Source of the DNA: Thermoleophilia bacterium
GTDB taxonomy: Bacteria > Actinomycetota > Thermoleophilia > Gaiellales > Gaiellaceae
Assembly: GCA_025930955.1 (NCBI GenBank)
Contig: JAICNY010000002.1
Span: 1-41,052 of the forward strand
DNA length: 41,052 nucleotides
Direction of reading: 5' to 3'
The notes beneath the pieces were generated by a model, which saw only the letters and a list, made by a program, of their open reading frames with translations, ran no database searches and was not told where the DNA came from. The position numbers and the translations under genes are program-made. Positions 1 through 8,298 of the stretch are shown here, piece by piece (within the stretch, counting starts at the first letter, position 1; every line of letters starts with the position of its first letter).

Positions 1-1137
1 CCCGAGCTCCATCCCGCCGATGAAGTACTCGAACCGCTCGACCATGCGCGCGTCGCCCTCGCTCGCGCGCGCGAACGGGGAGAGCTCGAGCGGATAGTCG
101 TGGAGGATCGTCGGCTGGAGGAGGTTCGGCTCGACGAAGCTCGAGAGCGCGTGATCGACGAGCTGCGACCAGGTCTTGTCGTGCGACGTGTCGATCCCCC
201 GGCCGTCGAGGAGCGTGCGGAGCTCGTCCTCGTCCTGCGACCAGACGCCCTCGGCGGCGAGCGCCTCGACCAAGGACACGCGCTTCCAGGGCGCGGCGAG
301 GTCGATCTCCTGGCCGCGGAACGTCGCCCTCGTCGTGCCGAGCACCTCCCGCGCGACGCCGTCGACGAGCGTCTCGATGCGGCGCATCGTGTCCTCGTAG
401 TCCGCGTACGCCTCGTACCACTCGAGCATCGTGAACTCGGGCGCGTGCTTGTACGAGACGCCCTCGTTGCGGAAGTCCTTGCCGATCTCGTACACCTTCT
501 CGAGCCCGCCGACGATGAGGCGCTTCAGGTAGAGCTCGGTCGCGATGCGGAGGTAGAGATCCTGGTCGAGGTCGTTCGAGCGCGTCACGAACGGCGTCGC
601 GAACGCGCCCCCGTAGCGCGGCTGGAGGATCGGCGTCTCGACCTCGATGAACCCGTCCTCGTCGAGCCGGCGGCGGATCGCGGAAACCATGCGGCTGCGC
701 GTTATGAAGTCGCGGCGCGCGTCCTCGTTGACGAGCAGGTCGAGGTAACGCCTGCGGTAGCGAGTCTCCGCGTCGACGAGGCCGTGGTACGTGTCCGGGA
801 GCGGCTTGGCGATCTTCGCCAGGAGCTCGAGCTCGTCCACGGCGAGGGACGGCTCGCCGCGGCGCGACATCGCCGGCTTGCCGGTGACGCCGACGACGTC
901 GCCGAGGTCCACGTCCACCGGCCCGGCGCGATCCGCGGCGACGAGGAGCTGGATCTGTCCGGTGCGGTCGACAAGATCGAGGAAGACGAGCTTCCCGTGG
1001 CCCCGCCGGCCCATGACGCGGCCGGCGAGGCGGCGCGTCCGGTTCGCCTCCGCCCCGGGCTCGAGCCCCTCCGCGTCCGCGCGGACGTCGGCCACGAGGT
1101 CCCGGTCCGGAAACCGCTTGGGCAAGGCGTCCGCCAT
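1..1137 (-). CDS. lysS: lysyl-tRNA synthetase, class II (3' end outside window)
   Basis: This cytoplasmic enzyme charges tRNA-Lys with lysine. The first 379 residues are visible; the family is usually near 500, so the C-terminal catalytic part runs off the left edge. An OB-fold anticodon-binding region lies at about residues 30-130 (GRVMGRRGHGKLVFLDLVD). The class II motif 2 region follows, with FRNEG and HAPEFTMLEWYEAY. The ATG at 1137 has a TAGACT -10-like hexamer (1146-1151) eight bases upstream and no Shine-Dalgarno, so the mRNA is probably leaderless or nearly so. In mycobacteria lysS lies at the end of the tilS-hpt-ftsH-fol-coaX block, as here, although other genes intervene in this window. 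The identification is secure. Confidence 0.96.
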   Translation of the reverse strand, partial: MADALPKRFPDRDLVADVRADAEGLEPGAEANRTRRLAGRVMGRRGHGKLVFLDLVDRTGQIQLLVAADRAGPVDVDLGDVVGVTGKPAMSRRGEPSLAVDELELLAKIAKPLPDTYHGLVDAETRYRRRYLDLLVNEDARRDFITRSRMVSAIRRRLDEDGFIEVETPILQPRYGGAFATPFVTRSNDLDQDLYLRIATELYLKRLIVGGLEKVYEIGKDFRNEGVSYKHAPEFTMLEWYEAYADYEDTMRRIETLVDGVAREVLGTTRATFRGQEIDLAAPWKRVSLVEALAAEGVWSQDEDELRTLLDGRGIDTSHDKTWSQLVDHALSSFVEPNLLQPTILHDYPLELSPFARASEGDARMVERFEYFIGGMELG

Positions 1138-1195
1138 GGCCCGCGAGTCTATTCGCGCTCGCGGGCGCTCAGCCCCATCTGGGGACGCGAACGCC

Positions 1196-1301
1196 GCGAG
1201 GCCGGGCTCCGCCCGGCCTCGCTCACCGGCGCCCGACTGCTCGCCGCCCACCGCCTGAGATCGTCATGGTCGCGGCGAAGCCGCGGCCGGATCTCAGGCG
1301 G
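1196..1301 (-). repeat. double-hairpin 3' element, copy 1 (after greA)
   Basis: On the greA sense strand a 12-bp perfect stem (1251-1262 with 1290-1301) encloses 27 bases. Those contain a 6-bp inner stem with a three-base loop, flanked by conserved CGGC and ACCATGAC. The outer arm includes the last greA codons and its stop. After a 28-base linker comes a second hairpin with 12-bp arms and a 3-base loop (1196-1207 with 1211-1222). A second copy with the same geometry but different stem sequences lies at 10637-10733. It may terminate or stabilise the greA transcript; it has no U-tract. Confidence 0.75.
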
Positions 1302-1767
1302 CCTTGACGTCCATGATCTTGTACTTGAGCGAGCCGCGCGGGGCCGAGACCTCGACGGTCTCGCCCTTCTTCTTGCCGAGGATCGCCTTGCCGACCGGCG
1401 ACTCGTTCGAGAGCTTCTGCTCCCGCGGGTTCGCCTCGGCAGAGCCGACGATCACGTACTCGATCGTCTCCTTCGCGTCGAGGTCGCGCAGCCGCACGCG
1501 CGTGCCGACCGCCACGACGCCCTTCGGCACGTCCTCCGCCTCGATCAGCCGCGCACGCGTGAGGCGCTCCTCGAGCTGGATGATCCGCTGCTCGAGCATC
1601 GCCTGCTCGTTCTTCGCGTCGTCGTACTCGGAGTTCTCCGAGATGTCGCCGAACTCGCGCGCGTGCTTGATGCGCTCGGCCACCTCGCGACGCTTCTCCG
1701 TCGTGAGGTACGTGATCTCTTCCTTGAGCTTCTCCAGTCCCTCTGGAGTGAGCAATACGTCTTTCAC
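1294..1767 (-). CDS. greA: transcription elongation factor GreA
   Basis: GreA enters the RNA polymerase secondary channel and stimulates cleavage of backtracked transcripts. The 157 residues match the family length. Residues 1-75 form the antiparallel coiled coil, with the acidic tip GDISENSEYDDAKNEQ. The C-terminal FKBP-like domain has the typical SNESPVGKAILGKKKGETVEV segment. The start is GTG at 1767, supported by a GGAGG Shine-Dalgarno just upstream (about 1771-1775); this is one of the few genes here with a clear ribosome site. Its last codons form one arm of the 3' hairpin element at 1251-1301. It is transcribed divergently from dusB. Confidence 0.97.
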   Translation of the reverse strand: MKDVLLTPEGLEKLKEEITYLTTEKRREVAERIKHAREFGDISENSEYDDAKNEQAMLEQRIIQLEERLTRARLIEAEDVPKGVVAVGTRVRLRDLDAKETIEYVIVGSAEANPREQKLSNESPVGKAILGKKKGETVEVSAPRGSLKYKIMDVKAA

Positions 1768-1889
1768 TGTTCCTCCGTGGCCCCTCGCTCCGACTCATGG
1801 GGCCGGGGCCACCGCTCCCATGAACCGGCGAATGATAGCGACCGTGTCAAGAACCGCCGTTTCGTCCTCGGCTACCCTTTCCTGCCCGA

Positions 1890-2948
1890 ATGCAGGTGAA
1901 TCTGGAGAGCAGCTGGCAGATCGGCCCGGTGGAGATCCCGAGCCGGATCGTGCTCGCGCCGATGGCCGGCGTGAGCGTCCAGGCCTTCCGGCGCCAGGGC
2001 CGCCGCTACGGCGCCGGGCTCGTCTGCTCGGAGATGGTGAGCTGCGCCGGCCTCAGGCACCGGAACGAGCGGACGCTCGGCTACCTCCGCATCGGAAGCG
2101 ACGAGAGCCCACTCGCCGTGCAGATCTTCGGCTCCGACCCGGAAACGATGGCCGAGGCGGCGCGCATGGTCGAGGCGGCGGGCGCGGACATCGTGGACAT
2201 CAACTTCGGCTGCCCGGTCGGGAAGGTGACGAAGACGGGCGCCGGCGCGACGCTCCTCGAGGACCCGAAGCGCGCGGTAGCGATCGTCGGCGCGGTCGCC
2301 GACGCCGTCGAGACGCCCGTCACGGTGAAGATGCGCCGCGGGCTCGGGAACGGCTCGCGCGCCGCGCTCGAGCTCGGCCCCCGGCTCGCCGATGCGGGCG
2401 CCGCCGCGCTCACGCTCCACCCGCGCTCGGCGAAGCAGATGTACACCGGCACCGCCGACCACGGGCTCACGGCGGAGCTCGTCGAGCGCGTCGACGTCCC
2501 GGTGATCGCGTCCGGCGACATCACGTCGCGCGGGCGTGCGCTCGACGTCCTGGAGCAGACCGGAGCCGCCGCGGTCATGGTCGGGCGCGCCGCCCAGGGC
2601 GACCCGTGGACGGTGGGCGAGATCGCCGGGCTCGTGCACGAGCGGCCGTCGCGCGAGGAAGTGGTGGCCGAGCTTCTCCTCTTCATGCACGACACGGTCG
2701 AGGAGATGGGCGAGGAGCGGGCGACCGGGTTCCTGAAGAAGTTCTACGGCTGGTACCTCGGCCGTGGGCGCTTCCCGAAGCCGTTCAAGCAGGAGCTCGT
2801 CCGGCTCGCGACGGTCGCCGAGGTGGAGGAGCGGCTCCTCGCGGCCGCCCCCGGTGCCGGCGGGCACCTCGAGCGCCTGCGCGCCGAGACGCCCTCGCTC
2901 GAGCATACGACGCTCGACCTGCCCGTCTCGATCTACGCGGGCGGATGA
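1890..2948 (+). CDS. dusB: tRNA-dihydrouridine synthase, DusB family
   Basis: This is an FMN- and NADPH-dependent enzyme that reduces uridines in the tRNA D-loop. The 352-residue protein begins the TIM barrel with IVLAPMAGVS, then NFGCPVGKVTKTGAGATLL, which carries the catalytic cysteine (NxGCP). HPRSAKQMYTG and IASGDI follow, with the FMN phosphate-binding segment AVMVGRAAQGDPW. The C-terminal helical domain contains the KKFYGWYLGRGRF region. The ATG at 1890 follows a TACCCT box (1873-1878), so the leader is about 5 bases and there is no Shine-Dalgarno. The subfamily letter is inferred from overall similarity. Confidence 0.93.
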   Translation: MQVNLESSWQIGPVEIPSRIVLAPMAGVSVQAFRRQGRRYGAGLVCSEMVSCAGLRHRNERTLGYLRIGSDESPLAVQIFGSDPETMAEAARMVEAAGADIVDINFGCPVGKVTKTGAGATLLEDPKRAVAIVGAVADAVETPVTVKMRRGLGNGSRAALELGPRLADAGAAALTLHPRSAKQMYTGTADHGLTAELVERVDVPVIASGDITSRGRALDVLEQTGAAAVMVGRAAQGDPWTVGEIAGLVHERPSREEVVAELLLFMHDTVEEMGEERATGFLKKFYGWYLGRGRFPKPFKQELVRLATVAEVEERLLAAAPGAGGHLERLRAETPSLEHTTLDLPVSIYAGG

Positions 2949-2949
2949 C

Positions 2950-2979
2950 GGCGGGAGCGGCCCGAAGGCCGCCCCCGCC
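2950..2979. terminator. strong hairpin between convergent dusB and MscS-like gene
   Basis: A 13-bp stem with a single mismatch (2950-2962 with 2967-2979) and a CGAA loop starts two bases after the dusB stop. It precedes the stop of the convergent gene at 2991. It has no U-tract. It probably acts in both directions. Confidence 0.7.
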
Positions 2980-2990
2980 GCGGTTCGCGC

Positions 2991-3857
2991 TTACGGGCTG
3001 GACATGGGATCGTCCGGGCGCTGCCGCGTCCCGACCGTCCCGACCTGCGTCTCCTCGTACTCGGATTCGGTCCCGACGCGGGACGGCGGCCCGGCGACGT
3101 CGTCGCCCTCGATCCGCTCGCGCGTGCGGTCGACGTCCTCCCGCGCCCGTTCGCGGCCGACCTGCAGGTCGCGGCGGACCTGCTCCGTCGAGGCCTGGCC
3201 CTTGACGTACGCGCCCTCGAGCATCCGCGCGGCGACCTCCCGGCCACCGAGGCCGAACGCGAGCGCCGCACCGAGCGCGATCGCGCCCATGAGCGCTGCG
3301 TACGTGATCGTCACGATCGTCTCGGCGATCATGAGCTGGTCGAGGATCATGAACACGGCGACCGCCATGATCAGGACCGGCACGACGGTCCCGACGACAC
3401 GGCCGGTCGGCGTGTCGCCCATCGTCCTGGCCACGAGCGCACCGGCCGCCGCCGCGATCGCGCTCGCGACGAGGAAGATGAGGAGCGCCGCGAGGACGTT
3501 CGGCAGGTACGCGAAGATCGCCCCCACGAAGTCCGTGAACGCCGCGATGCCGAGAATCGGGATCGCGATCGCGAGGACCCCCAGGAAGAGCGCCCAGAAG
3601 ACGATCCGCCCGAGCAGCCGCGACGGCCGTTCGGTCACCTTCGAGACGTACGTCCCGCCCTGCCCCGTCGTCAGCCGGTCGTCGAGCCTGCTCCGCCCCA
3701 GCAGCCGCGTGACGACGTTCGCCAGCACCTTCGCGACGAAGAAGCCGACGATGAGGACGACGAGAAACCCGATCAGGTTCGGGATGAACTCGAAGAACCC
3801 CTCGAACCCGTTACGGAGCTCGTCTCCCCAGCTCTCGTTTGCCTGTCCTAGCAGCAT
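2991..3857 (-). CDS. MscS/CmpX-like small-conductance channel-type membrane protein
   Basis: A 288-residue integral membrane protein. Hydrophobic segments lie at about residues 25-50, 85-107, 112-140, 155-180 and 185-203. The first contains the conserved TM-helix signature seen in mechanosensitive channel relatives (IGFLVVLIVGFFVAKVLANVV), which recurs around FAYLPNVLAALLIFLVAS. It lacks the large MscS beta-domain, so CmpX-like is a better description than MscS; gating by tension is not shown. The C-terminal 75 residues are highly charged and cytoplasmic (RERAREDVDRTRERIEG). The ATG at 3857 has a GGGGGGAA Shine-Dalgarno directly upstream. It is convergent with dusB and divergent from the cyclase fusion. 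Confidence 0.8.
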   Translation of the reverse strand: MLLGQANESWGDELRNGFEGFFEFIPNLIGFLVVLIVGFFVAKVLANVVTRLLGRSRLDDRLTTGQGGTYVSKVTERPSRLLGRIVFWALFLGVLAIAIPILGIAAFTDFVGAIFAYLPNVLAALLIFLVASAIAAAAGALVARTMGDTPTGRVVGTVVPVLIMAVAVFMILDQLMIAETIVTITYAALMGAIALGAALAFGLGGREVAARMLEGAYVKGQASTEQVRRDLQVGRERAREDVDRTRERIEGDDVAGPPSRVGTESEYEETQVGTVGTRQRPDDPMSSP

Positions 3858-3926
3858 GTTCCCCCCGTCGTTTCTTTGAGTTTTCGAACGAGGTAGCGGG
3901 ATCCCCGCCGCCGGAGCGCGCGAAAC

Positions 3927-3957
3927 GCGGGGCGGCGAGCGCCCGCCCCGCTATAAC
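3927..3957 (+). promoter_or_regulatory. promoter of the cyclase fusion with inverted repeat at -35
   Basis: TATAAC at 3952-3957 ends seven bases before the ATG at 3965, predicting a leaderless transcript. Directly upstream is a perfect 9-bp inverted repeat (GCGGGGCGG at 3927-3935, CCGCCCCGC at 3943-3951) occupying the -35 zone, where no consensus -35 is seen. It is a possible operator. Confidence 0.5.
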
Positions 3958-3964
3958 TCGTCTC

Positions 3965-6900
3965 ATGGCCACGACGATCACCGGTGAGCGCCGGATCGTG
4001 TCGGTTCTGATCGCGGACGTCGTCAACTCGACGGGGATCGGCGAGCGGCTGGGGCCCGAGCGCTCGAAGTTCCTCATGGACGAGGTCCAGCGGATCATGA
4101 CCGCCCAGATCCGGCGCTACGACGGCACCGTCGTCCAGCGCGTCGGCGACGAGATCTTCGCCGTCTTTGGCGCGCCGGTCGCGCACGAGGACGACGGCGA
4201 GCGCGCCGTCCGCGCCGCGCTCTCGCTCCAGCGGGCGATCGCGCGCTACGCGGAGGAGGTGCGCGACGCCTACGAGGTCGAGCTGGCGGTGCGCGTCGGC
4301 GTCCACACGGGCCCGGTCGTCGTCCCGGGCGACGACGGCAAGGACATCGGCGAGCGCTGGAACGCGCTCGGCGACACGGTCAACGTCGCGTCGCGCCTGC
4401 AGGAGCTCGCCGCTCCGGGCGAGGTGGCCATGGGCGCCGAGACCGCCCGCCAGGTGGAGGGCTGCTTCGAGGTCGAGGAGCTCGGCGAGCACGAGCTCCA
4501 GGGCAAGAGCGCGCCGTTCGCGACCTTCACGGTGCGCGGCGTCCGCGACCCCGAGCGCCCCGCGCCGGAGGGCCCGCTCGTCGGGCGCGACTTCGAGCTG
4601 ACGGTGCTCGAGCGCGCGATGGACGGGCTGCGCGAGGGCAAAGGCGTGATCGTCTCCGTGATCGGCGAGGCCGGGATCGGCAAGTCGCGGCTCGCGGGCG
4701 AGGTGCGCGCGGAGTACGGCGACGCGATCCGCTTCGTCGAGGGCCGCGCGGTCTCGTACGCGCAGAGCTTCCCCTACTCGCCGGTCCGGGATCTGCTCCG
4801 GAGCTGGCTCGGCGTCGGCGCCTCGACGCCCGAGACGCGGGTGCGGCTCGAGCTCAAGACGCAGATCGCCGGCCTCTTCGGCGAGCACGCAGACGAGGCG
4901 TACCCGTTTCTCGCGAACCTCCTCGGCCTGACGCTCGAGCCCGACGCGGCCGAGCGCGTCCGCGAGCTCAACCGCGAGAGCGTGCAGCACCAGACGTACG
5001 AGGTCTTCGCCGAGCTCGTCTGCCGGCTCTCGAGCGAGCTCCCGCTCTGCCTCGTCCTCGAAGACCTCCACTGGGCGGACGAGGCGACGCTCGAGCTGCT
5101 CGAGGAGACCCTGCGCGTGACCGAGGAGGCGGCGGTCGGGTTCCTGTTCCTCCACCGCACCGAGCGGGAGCACCGCTCCTGGCACCTCGGCGAGCGCGCG
5201 CGGCAGATGTACCCGCACCGCTACCGGGAGATCGAGCTGCGCCCGCTGCCGGGCGACGCGAGCCGCCTGCTCGTCGAGGAGGCGGCCGACGGCGAGCTGC
5301 CGGCGTCCGTCGAGGAGCTCCTCGTCGAGCGTGCCGGGGGAAACCCGTTCTTCCTCCAGGAGGCCTTCCGCGACCTCGTGGAGCGCGGCGCGCTACAGCG
5401 CTCCAACGGCTCCTGGAAGCTCGCCGTCGACGCCGACGAGCTCGCGGTGCCGGCCCTCGTCCAGGGCGCGCTGCAGGCGCGGCTCGACCGGCTCGATCCC
5501 GGCACGCGCGAGGTGCTCTCGATCGCGGCCGTCGCCGGGCGGACGTTCGGGCTCCCGCTCCTCGAGACGCTCGTCCCGCCGGAGCGCGTCCGCCTCGCCC
5601 TGAGCGAGCTCCAGCGGCTCGACCTGATCGTCGAGGTGCGGCGGCGCCCGACGCCGGAGTACCGCTTCCGCCACGGGCTCGTCCAGGAGGTCTCGTACTC
5701 GACGCTCGTCGAGCCGACGCGCCGCGAGCTGCACCGCCGCGTCGGCGAGGCGCTCGAGGCGCTGTACGACGAGTCCCGCGAGGAGATCTTCGACCTGCTC
5801 GCGCGTCACTTCACGGAGGCCGACGAGCCGGAGAAGGCGGTCGAGTACCTCCTGGCCGCCGGGGACAAGGCGCGCCAGCTCTACGCCGACCAGGAGGCGC
5901 TCGAGCACTACCGAAGGGCGCGCTCCTTCCTCGCCCGAATGCGCGACGAGCGGCGGGCGCGCGACACGCTCTTCAAGATGGCGCTCGCGCACCACCTCGC
6001 GTTCGACTTCGAGCAGGCGGAGGAGGCCTACGACGAGGCGTTCTGCTGCCGCGTCGACCCCGCGCCGCGACCGCAGCCGACCGAGCGGATCACGACCGCC
6101 GCGCTCGCCCCGGACGACGTGACTCCCGGCGAGTCGTACACGAGCGAGGGCGCGCACTTCATCTCGCACCTCTTCCATGGGCTCCTGCTCGTCGACCGGG
6201 AGCTGAACGTCGTGCCGGCGATGGCCGACAACATGCGCGTCTCGAGCGACGGCCTCACGTACCTCTTCCGGCTGCGCGAGGACGCGAAGTGGAGCGACGG
6301 CGAGCCCGTGACGGCGGACGACTTCCTCTACGCGTGGGAGCGGGTGCGCGAGGAGCAGCCGATCACGGTGTTCCTCATGGAGGACATCGAGGGTTACCAG
6401 GCGCTCGACGACCGCACGCTCGAGGTGCGGCTGCGCGAGCCGCGCAGCTACTTCCCGTACATCCTCGCCTCGAACTGGTCGTTCCCGCGCCCGAAGCACC
6501 TGTGCGAGCGGCTCGGCGAGGACTGGTCGAAGCCCGAGAACCTCGTCACGAACGGGCCGTACACGCTCGAGCAGCTCTCCGACGAGGGCGCCCTGCTCGT
6601 CGCGAACCCGCACTGGGCGGGCCCGCGCGGCAACGTCCGCGAGATCGAGGTGCGCTTCGCGGGCGAGTCGACGACGCTCGTCGAGGAGTGGATCTCGGGG
6701 CGCTACGACGTCCTCCAGGCGCACGACCCGGAGACGCGCGACGCGCCGGACACGGTCGGCGACCTCATCCCGGAGCTCTCGCTCACGTACGTCGGCTTCC
6801 GGCCCGACCGCGGGCCGTTCGCGAACGAGCTCGTCCGCAAGGCGTTCGCGCACGCGATCGACCGCGAGGCGGTGCGGCCCGGGCGGTTCGGGCTCCTCAC

Positions 6901-7501
6901 GGCGGCGACCCGGGGCGGCGCGATCCCGCCGGCGATGCCGGGCCACTCGCACCGGGTCGCGCTCGGCTACGAGCCGGACCTCGCGCGGAAGCTCCTCGCG
7001 GACGCGGGCTATCCGGAGGGGAAGGGCCTCCCTGAGATCGGGCTCGTCTCGTCGCACCGCGACGAGCTCACGGAGCGCCTCGCCGAGCAGTGGCACGAGG
7101 TGCTCGGCGCGCGCGTGGCGGTCCGGCACTCCCCCGGCCACCTGTGGGCCGAGAACCTCGGCGACGACGACCTGTGGGTCTCAGGCTGGACGGCGGACTA
7201 CCCCGACCCGGACGGGTTCTTCCGCGGGCTCTTCAAGGCGTCAGGCTGGCCGTTCTACCGCGACGCGGAGATCGAGGACGTCCTCGAGCGCGCTCGCTCC
7301 CTCCAGAACCAGGGCGAGCGGATGCGCCTCTACCACGAGCTCGACCGGCTCTGGGTGAACGAGCGCGCGGCGATCATGCCGCTCTTCTACGGGCGGACGC
7401 TCATCTTGCGACGGCCGTGGGTCGAGGGCGTCTGGGCGACGCCCCTCACGCGCGTCCAGCTCGGCGAGGTCGTCGTGACGAAGACCGGCGACGCGGGCTA
7501 G
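3965..7501 (+). CDS. class III cyclase - AAA/NB-ARC-type ATPase - family 5 solute-binding domain fusion
   Basis: A 1178-residue protein with no signal peptide or membrane helix. Residues about 8-170 are a class III nucleotide cyclase domain, with metal-binding Asp18 (LIADVV) and Asp62 (RVGDEIFAVFG) and transition-state Asn140 and Arg144 (GDTVNVASRL). The residues at the usual Lys and Asp substrate-choosing positions appear to be Gln58 and Asn133, so the substrate is uncertain. Residues about 190-690 are an ATPase/helical module with Walker A GEAGIGKSRL near 234 and Walker B LCLVLEDLHWAD near 362. From about 705 to the end there is a complete OppA/DppA-like (SBP family 5) domain, including FRLREDAKWSDGEPVTADDF and WTADYPDPDGFF. 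Known relatives carry TPR or LuxR tails instead. It is probably a cytoplasmic ligand-responsive regulator (inference). A start upstream in the same frame was rejected because the -10 box fits 3965. The stop overlaps coaX by 4 bases (CTAG). Confidence 0.9.
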   Translation: MATTITGERRIVSVLIADVVNSTGIGERLGPERSKFLMDEVQRIMTAQIRRYDGTVVQRVGDEIFAVFGAPVAHEDDGERAVRAALSLQRAIARYAEEVRDAYEVELAVRVGVHTGPVVVPGDDGKDIGERWNALGDTVNVASRLQELAAPGEVAMGAETARQVEGCFEVEELGEHELQGKSAPFATFTVRGVRDPERPAPEGPLVGRDFELTVLERAMDGLREGKGVIVSVIGEAGIGKSRLAGEVRAEYGDAIRFVEGRAVSYAQSFPYSPVRDLLRSWLGVGASTPETRVRLELKTQIAGLFGEHADEAYPFLANLLGLTLEPDAAERVRELNRESVQHQTYEVFAELVCRLSSELPLCLVLEDLHWADEATLELLEETLRVTEEAAVGFLFLHRTEREHRSWHLGERARQMYPHRYREIELRPLPGDASRLLVEEAADGELPASVEELLVERAGGNPFFLQEAFRDLVERGALQRSNGSWKLAVDADELAVPALVQGALQARLDRLDPGTREVLSIAAVAGRTFGLPLLETLVPPERVRLALSELQRLDLIVEVRRRPTPEYRFRHGLVQEVSYSTLVEPTRRELHRRVGEALEALYDESREEIFDLLARHFTEADEPEKAVEYLLAAGDKARQLYADQEALEHYRRARSFLARMRDERRARDTLFKMALAHHLAFDFEQAEEAYDEAFCCRVDPAPRPQPTERITTAALAPDDVTPGESYTSEGAHFISHLFHGLLLVDRELNVVPAMADNMRVSSDGLTYLFRLREDAKWSDGEPVTADDFLYAWERVREEQPITVFLMEDIEGYQALDDRTLEVRLREPRSYFPYILASNWSFPRPKHLCERLGEDWSKPENLVTNGPYTLEQLSDEGALLVANPHWAGPRGNVREIEVRFAGESTTLVEEWISGRYDVLQAHDPETRDAPDTVGDLIPELSLTYVGFRPDRGPFANELVRKAFAHAIDREAVRPGRFGLLTAATRGGAIPPAMPGHSHRVALGYEPDLARKLLADAGYPEGKGLPEIGLVSSHRDELTERLAEQWHEVLGARVAVRHSPGHLWAENLGDDDLWVSGWTADYPDPDGFFRGLFKASGWPFYRDAEIEDVLERARSLQNQGERMRLYHELDRLWVNERAAIMPLFYGRTLILRRPWVEGVWATPLTRVQLGEVVVTKTGDAG

Positions 7502-8274
7502 CCACGCCCGTCGCGGTTCCGTTCCCAGACGAGGCGCAGCCCTTCGAGCGTGAGGAACGGGTCGACGAGCTCGATCGCCTCGGAGTGCGGCGCGATCAGG
7601 TCGGCGAGCCCGCCCGTCGCGACGACGCGGGTGCCCTCGCCGAGCTCCGCCCGCATGCGCTCGACGATTCCGTCCACCTGGCCGGCGAAGCCGAAGACGA
7701 CGCCCGACTGGAGCGCGGCCGCCGTGGACGTCCCGATCGTCCGCTCCGGCTCGACGAAGTCGACCTGGCGCAGGCGCGCGGCGCGGGCGAAGAGCGCGTC
7801 CATCGAGACCTCGATCCCCGGGGCGAGGACGCCGCCGACGTACTCTCCCGCCGCGGAGACGGCGTCGAAGTTCGTCGACGTGCCGAAGTCGACGACGATG
7901 CAGGGCGTCCCGTAGCGCTCGCGGGCGGCGACGGCATTCGCGACGCGGTCGGGGCCGACCTCGCGCGGGTCGTCGTAGCGGAGCGGCACGCCGGTGCGCG
8001 TGCCCGGCCCGACCACGAGGAGCGGCGCCTCCGCGTAGCGCCCGGCAAGCTCGGTGTACGCGCGGACGAGGGCCGGGACGGTCGTCGAGAGGCAGACGCC
8101 GGACACGTCCTCGAAGCCGAGGTCGCGGAGCTCGAGCAGCCGCCCGACGAGCGCGCCGACCTCGTCGCCGGTGCGCTCCGCCTCGGTGGCGACGCGCCAG
8201 TGCTCGACGAGGCGCTCGCCCTCGAAGAGCGCGAAGACCGTCTGTGTGTTCCCGACGTCGATCGCGAGGAGCAT
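7498..8274 (-). CDS. coaX: type III pantothenate kinase
   Basis: It phosphorylates pantothenate in the first step of coenzyme A synthesis. The 258 residues fit the family. The ASKHA-fold phosphate motif is DVGNTQTVFALFEG at residues 5-18. The substrate and second phosphate motifs follow as GPDRVANAVAARERYG and VVDFGTSTNFDAV, then GGVLAPGIEVSMDALFARAARL. Near the end, VVATGGLADLI is the adenosine motif. The start at 8274 lies 24 bases after the DUF2469 stop, so the two are probably co-transcribed. In mycobacteria coaX lies in the same block between fol/pan genes and lysS, which fits this position. Confidence 0.96.
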   Translation of the reverse strand: MLLAIDVGNTQTVFALFEGERLVEHWRVATEAERTGDEVGALVGRLLELRDLGFEDVSGVCLSTTVPALVRAYTELAGRYAEAPLLVVGPGTRTGVPLRYDDPREVGPDRVANAVAARERYGTPCIVVDFGTSTNFDAVSAAGEYVGGVLAPGIEVSMDALFARAARLRQVDFVEPERTIGTSTAAALQSGVVFGFAGQVDGIVERMRAELGEGTRVVATGGLADLIAPHSEAIELVDPFLTLEGLRLVWERNRDGRG

Positions 8275-8298
8275 CGTGATCGCGCCCGGCGGCCGGAG

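Noticed and set aside
100-1899. A long open frame on the plus strand antisense to lysS and greA
   Set aside because: It is Arg/Glu/Leu-rich shadow coding caused by GC bias; the minus-strand products have clear family motifs.
2570-2600. A GTCATGGT match inside dusB, as in the double-hairpin element
   Set aside because: It encodes AAVMVGRAAQ of the FMN site and has no complementary outer arms.
3839-3964. An extended N-terminus for the cyclase fusion
   Set aside because: The extra 42 codons cover the promoter and inverted repeat, and do not match the cyclase family.
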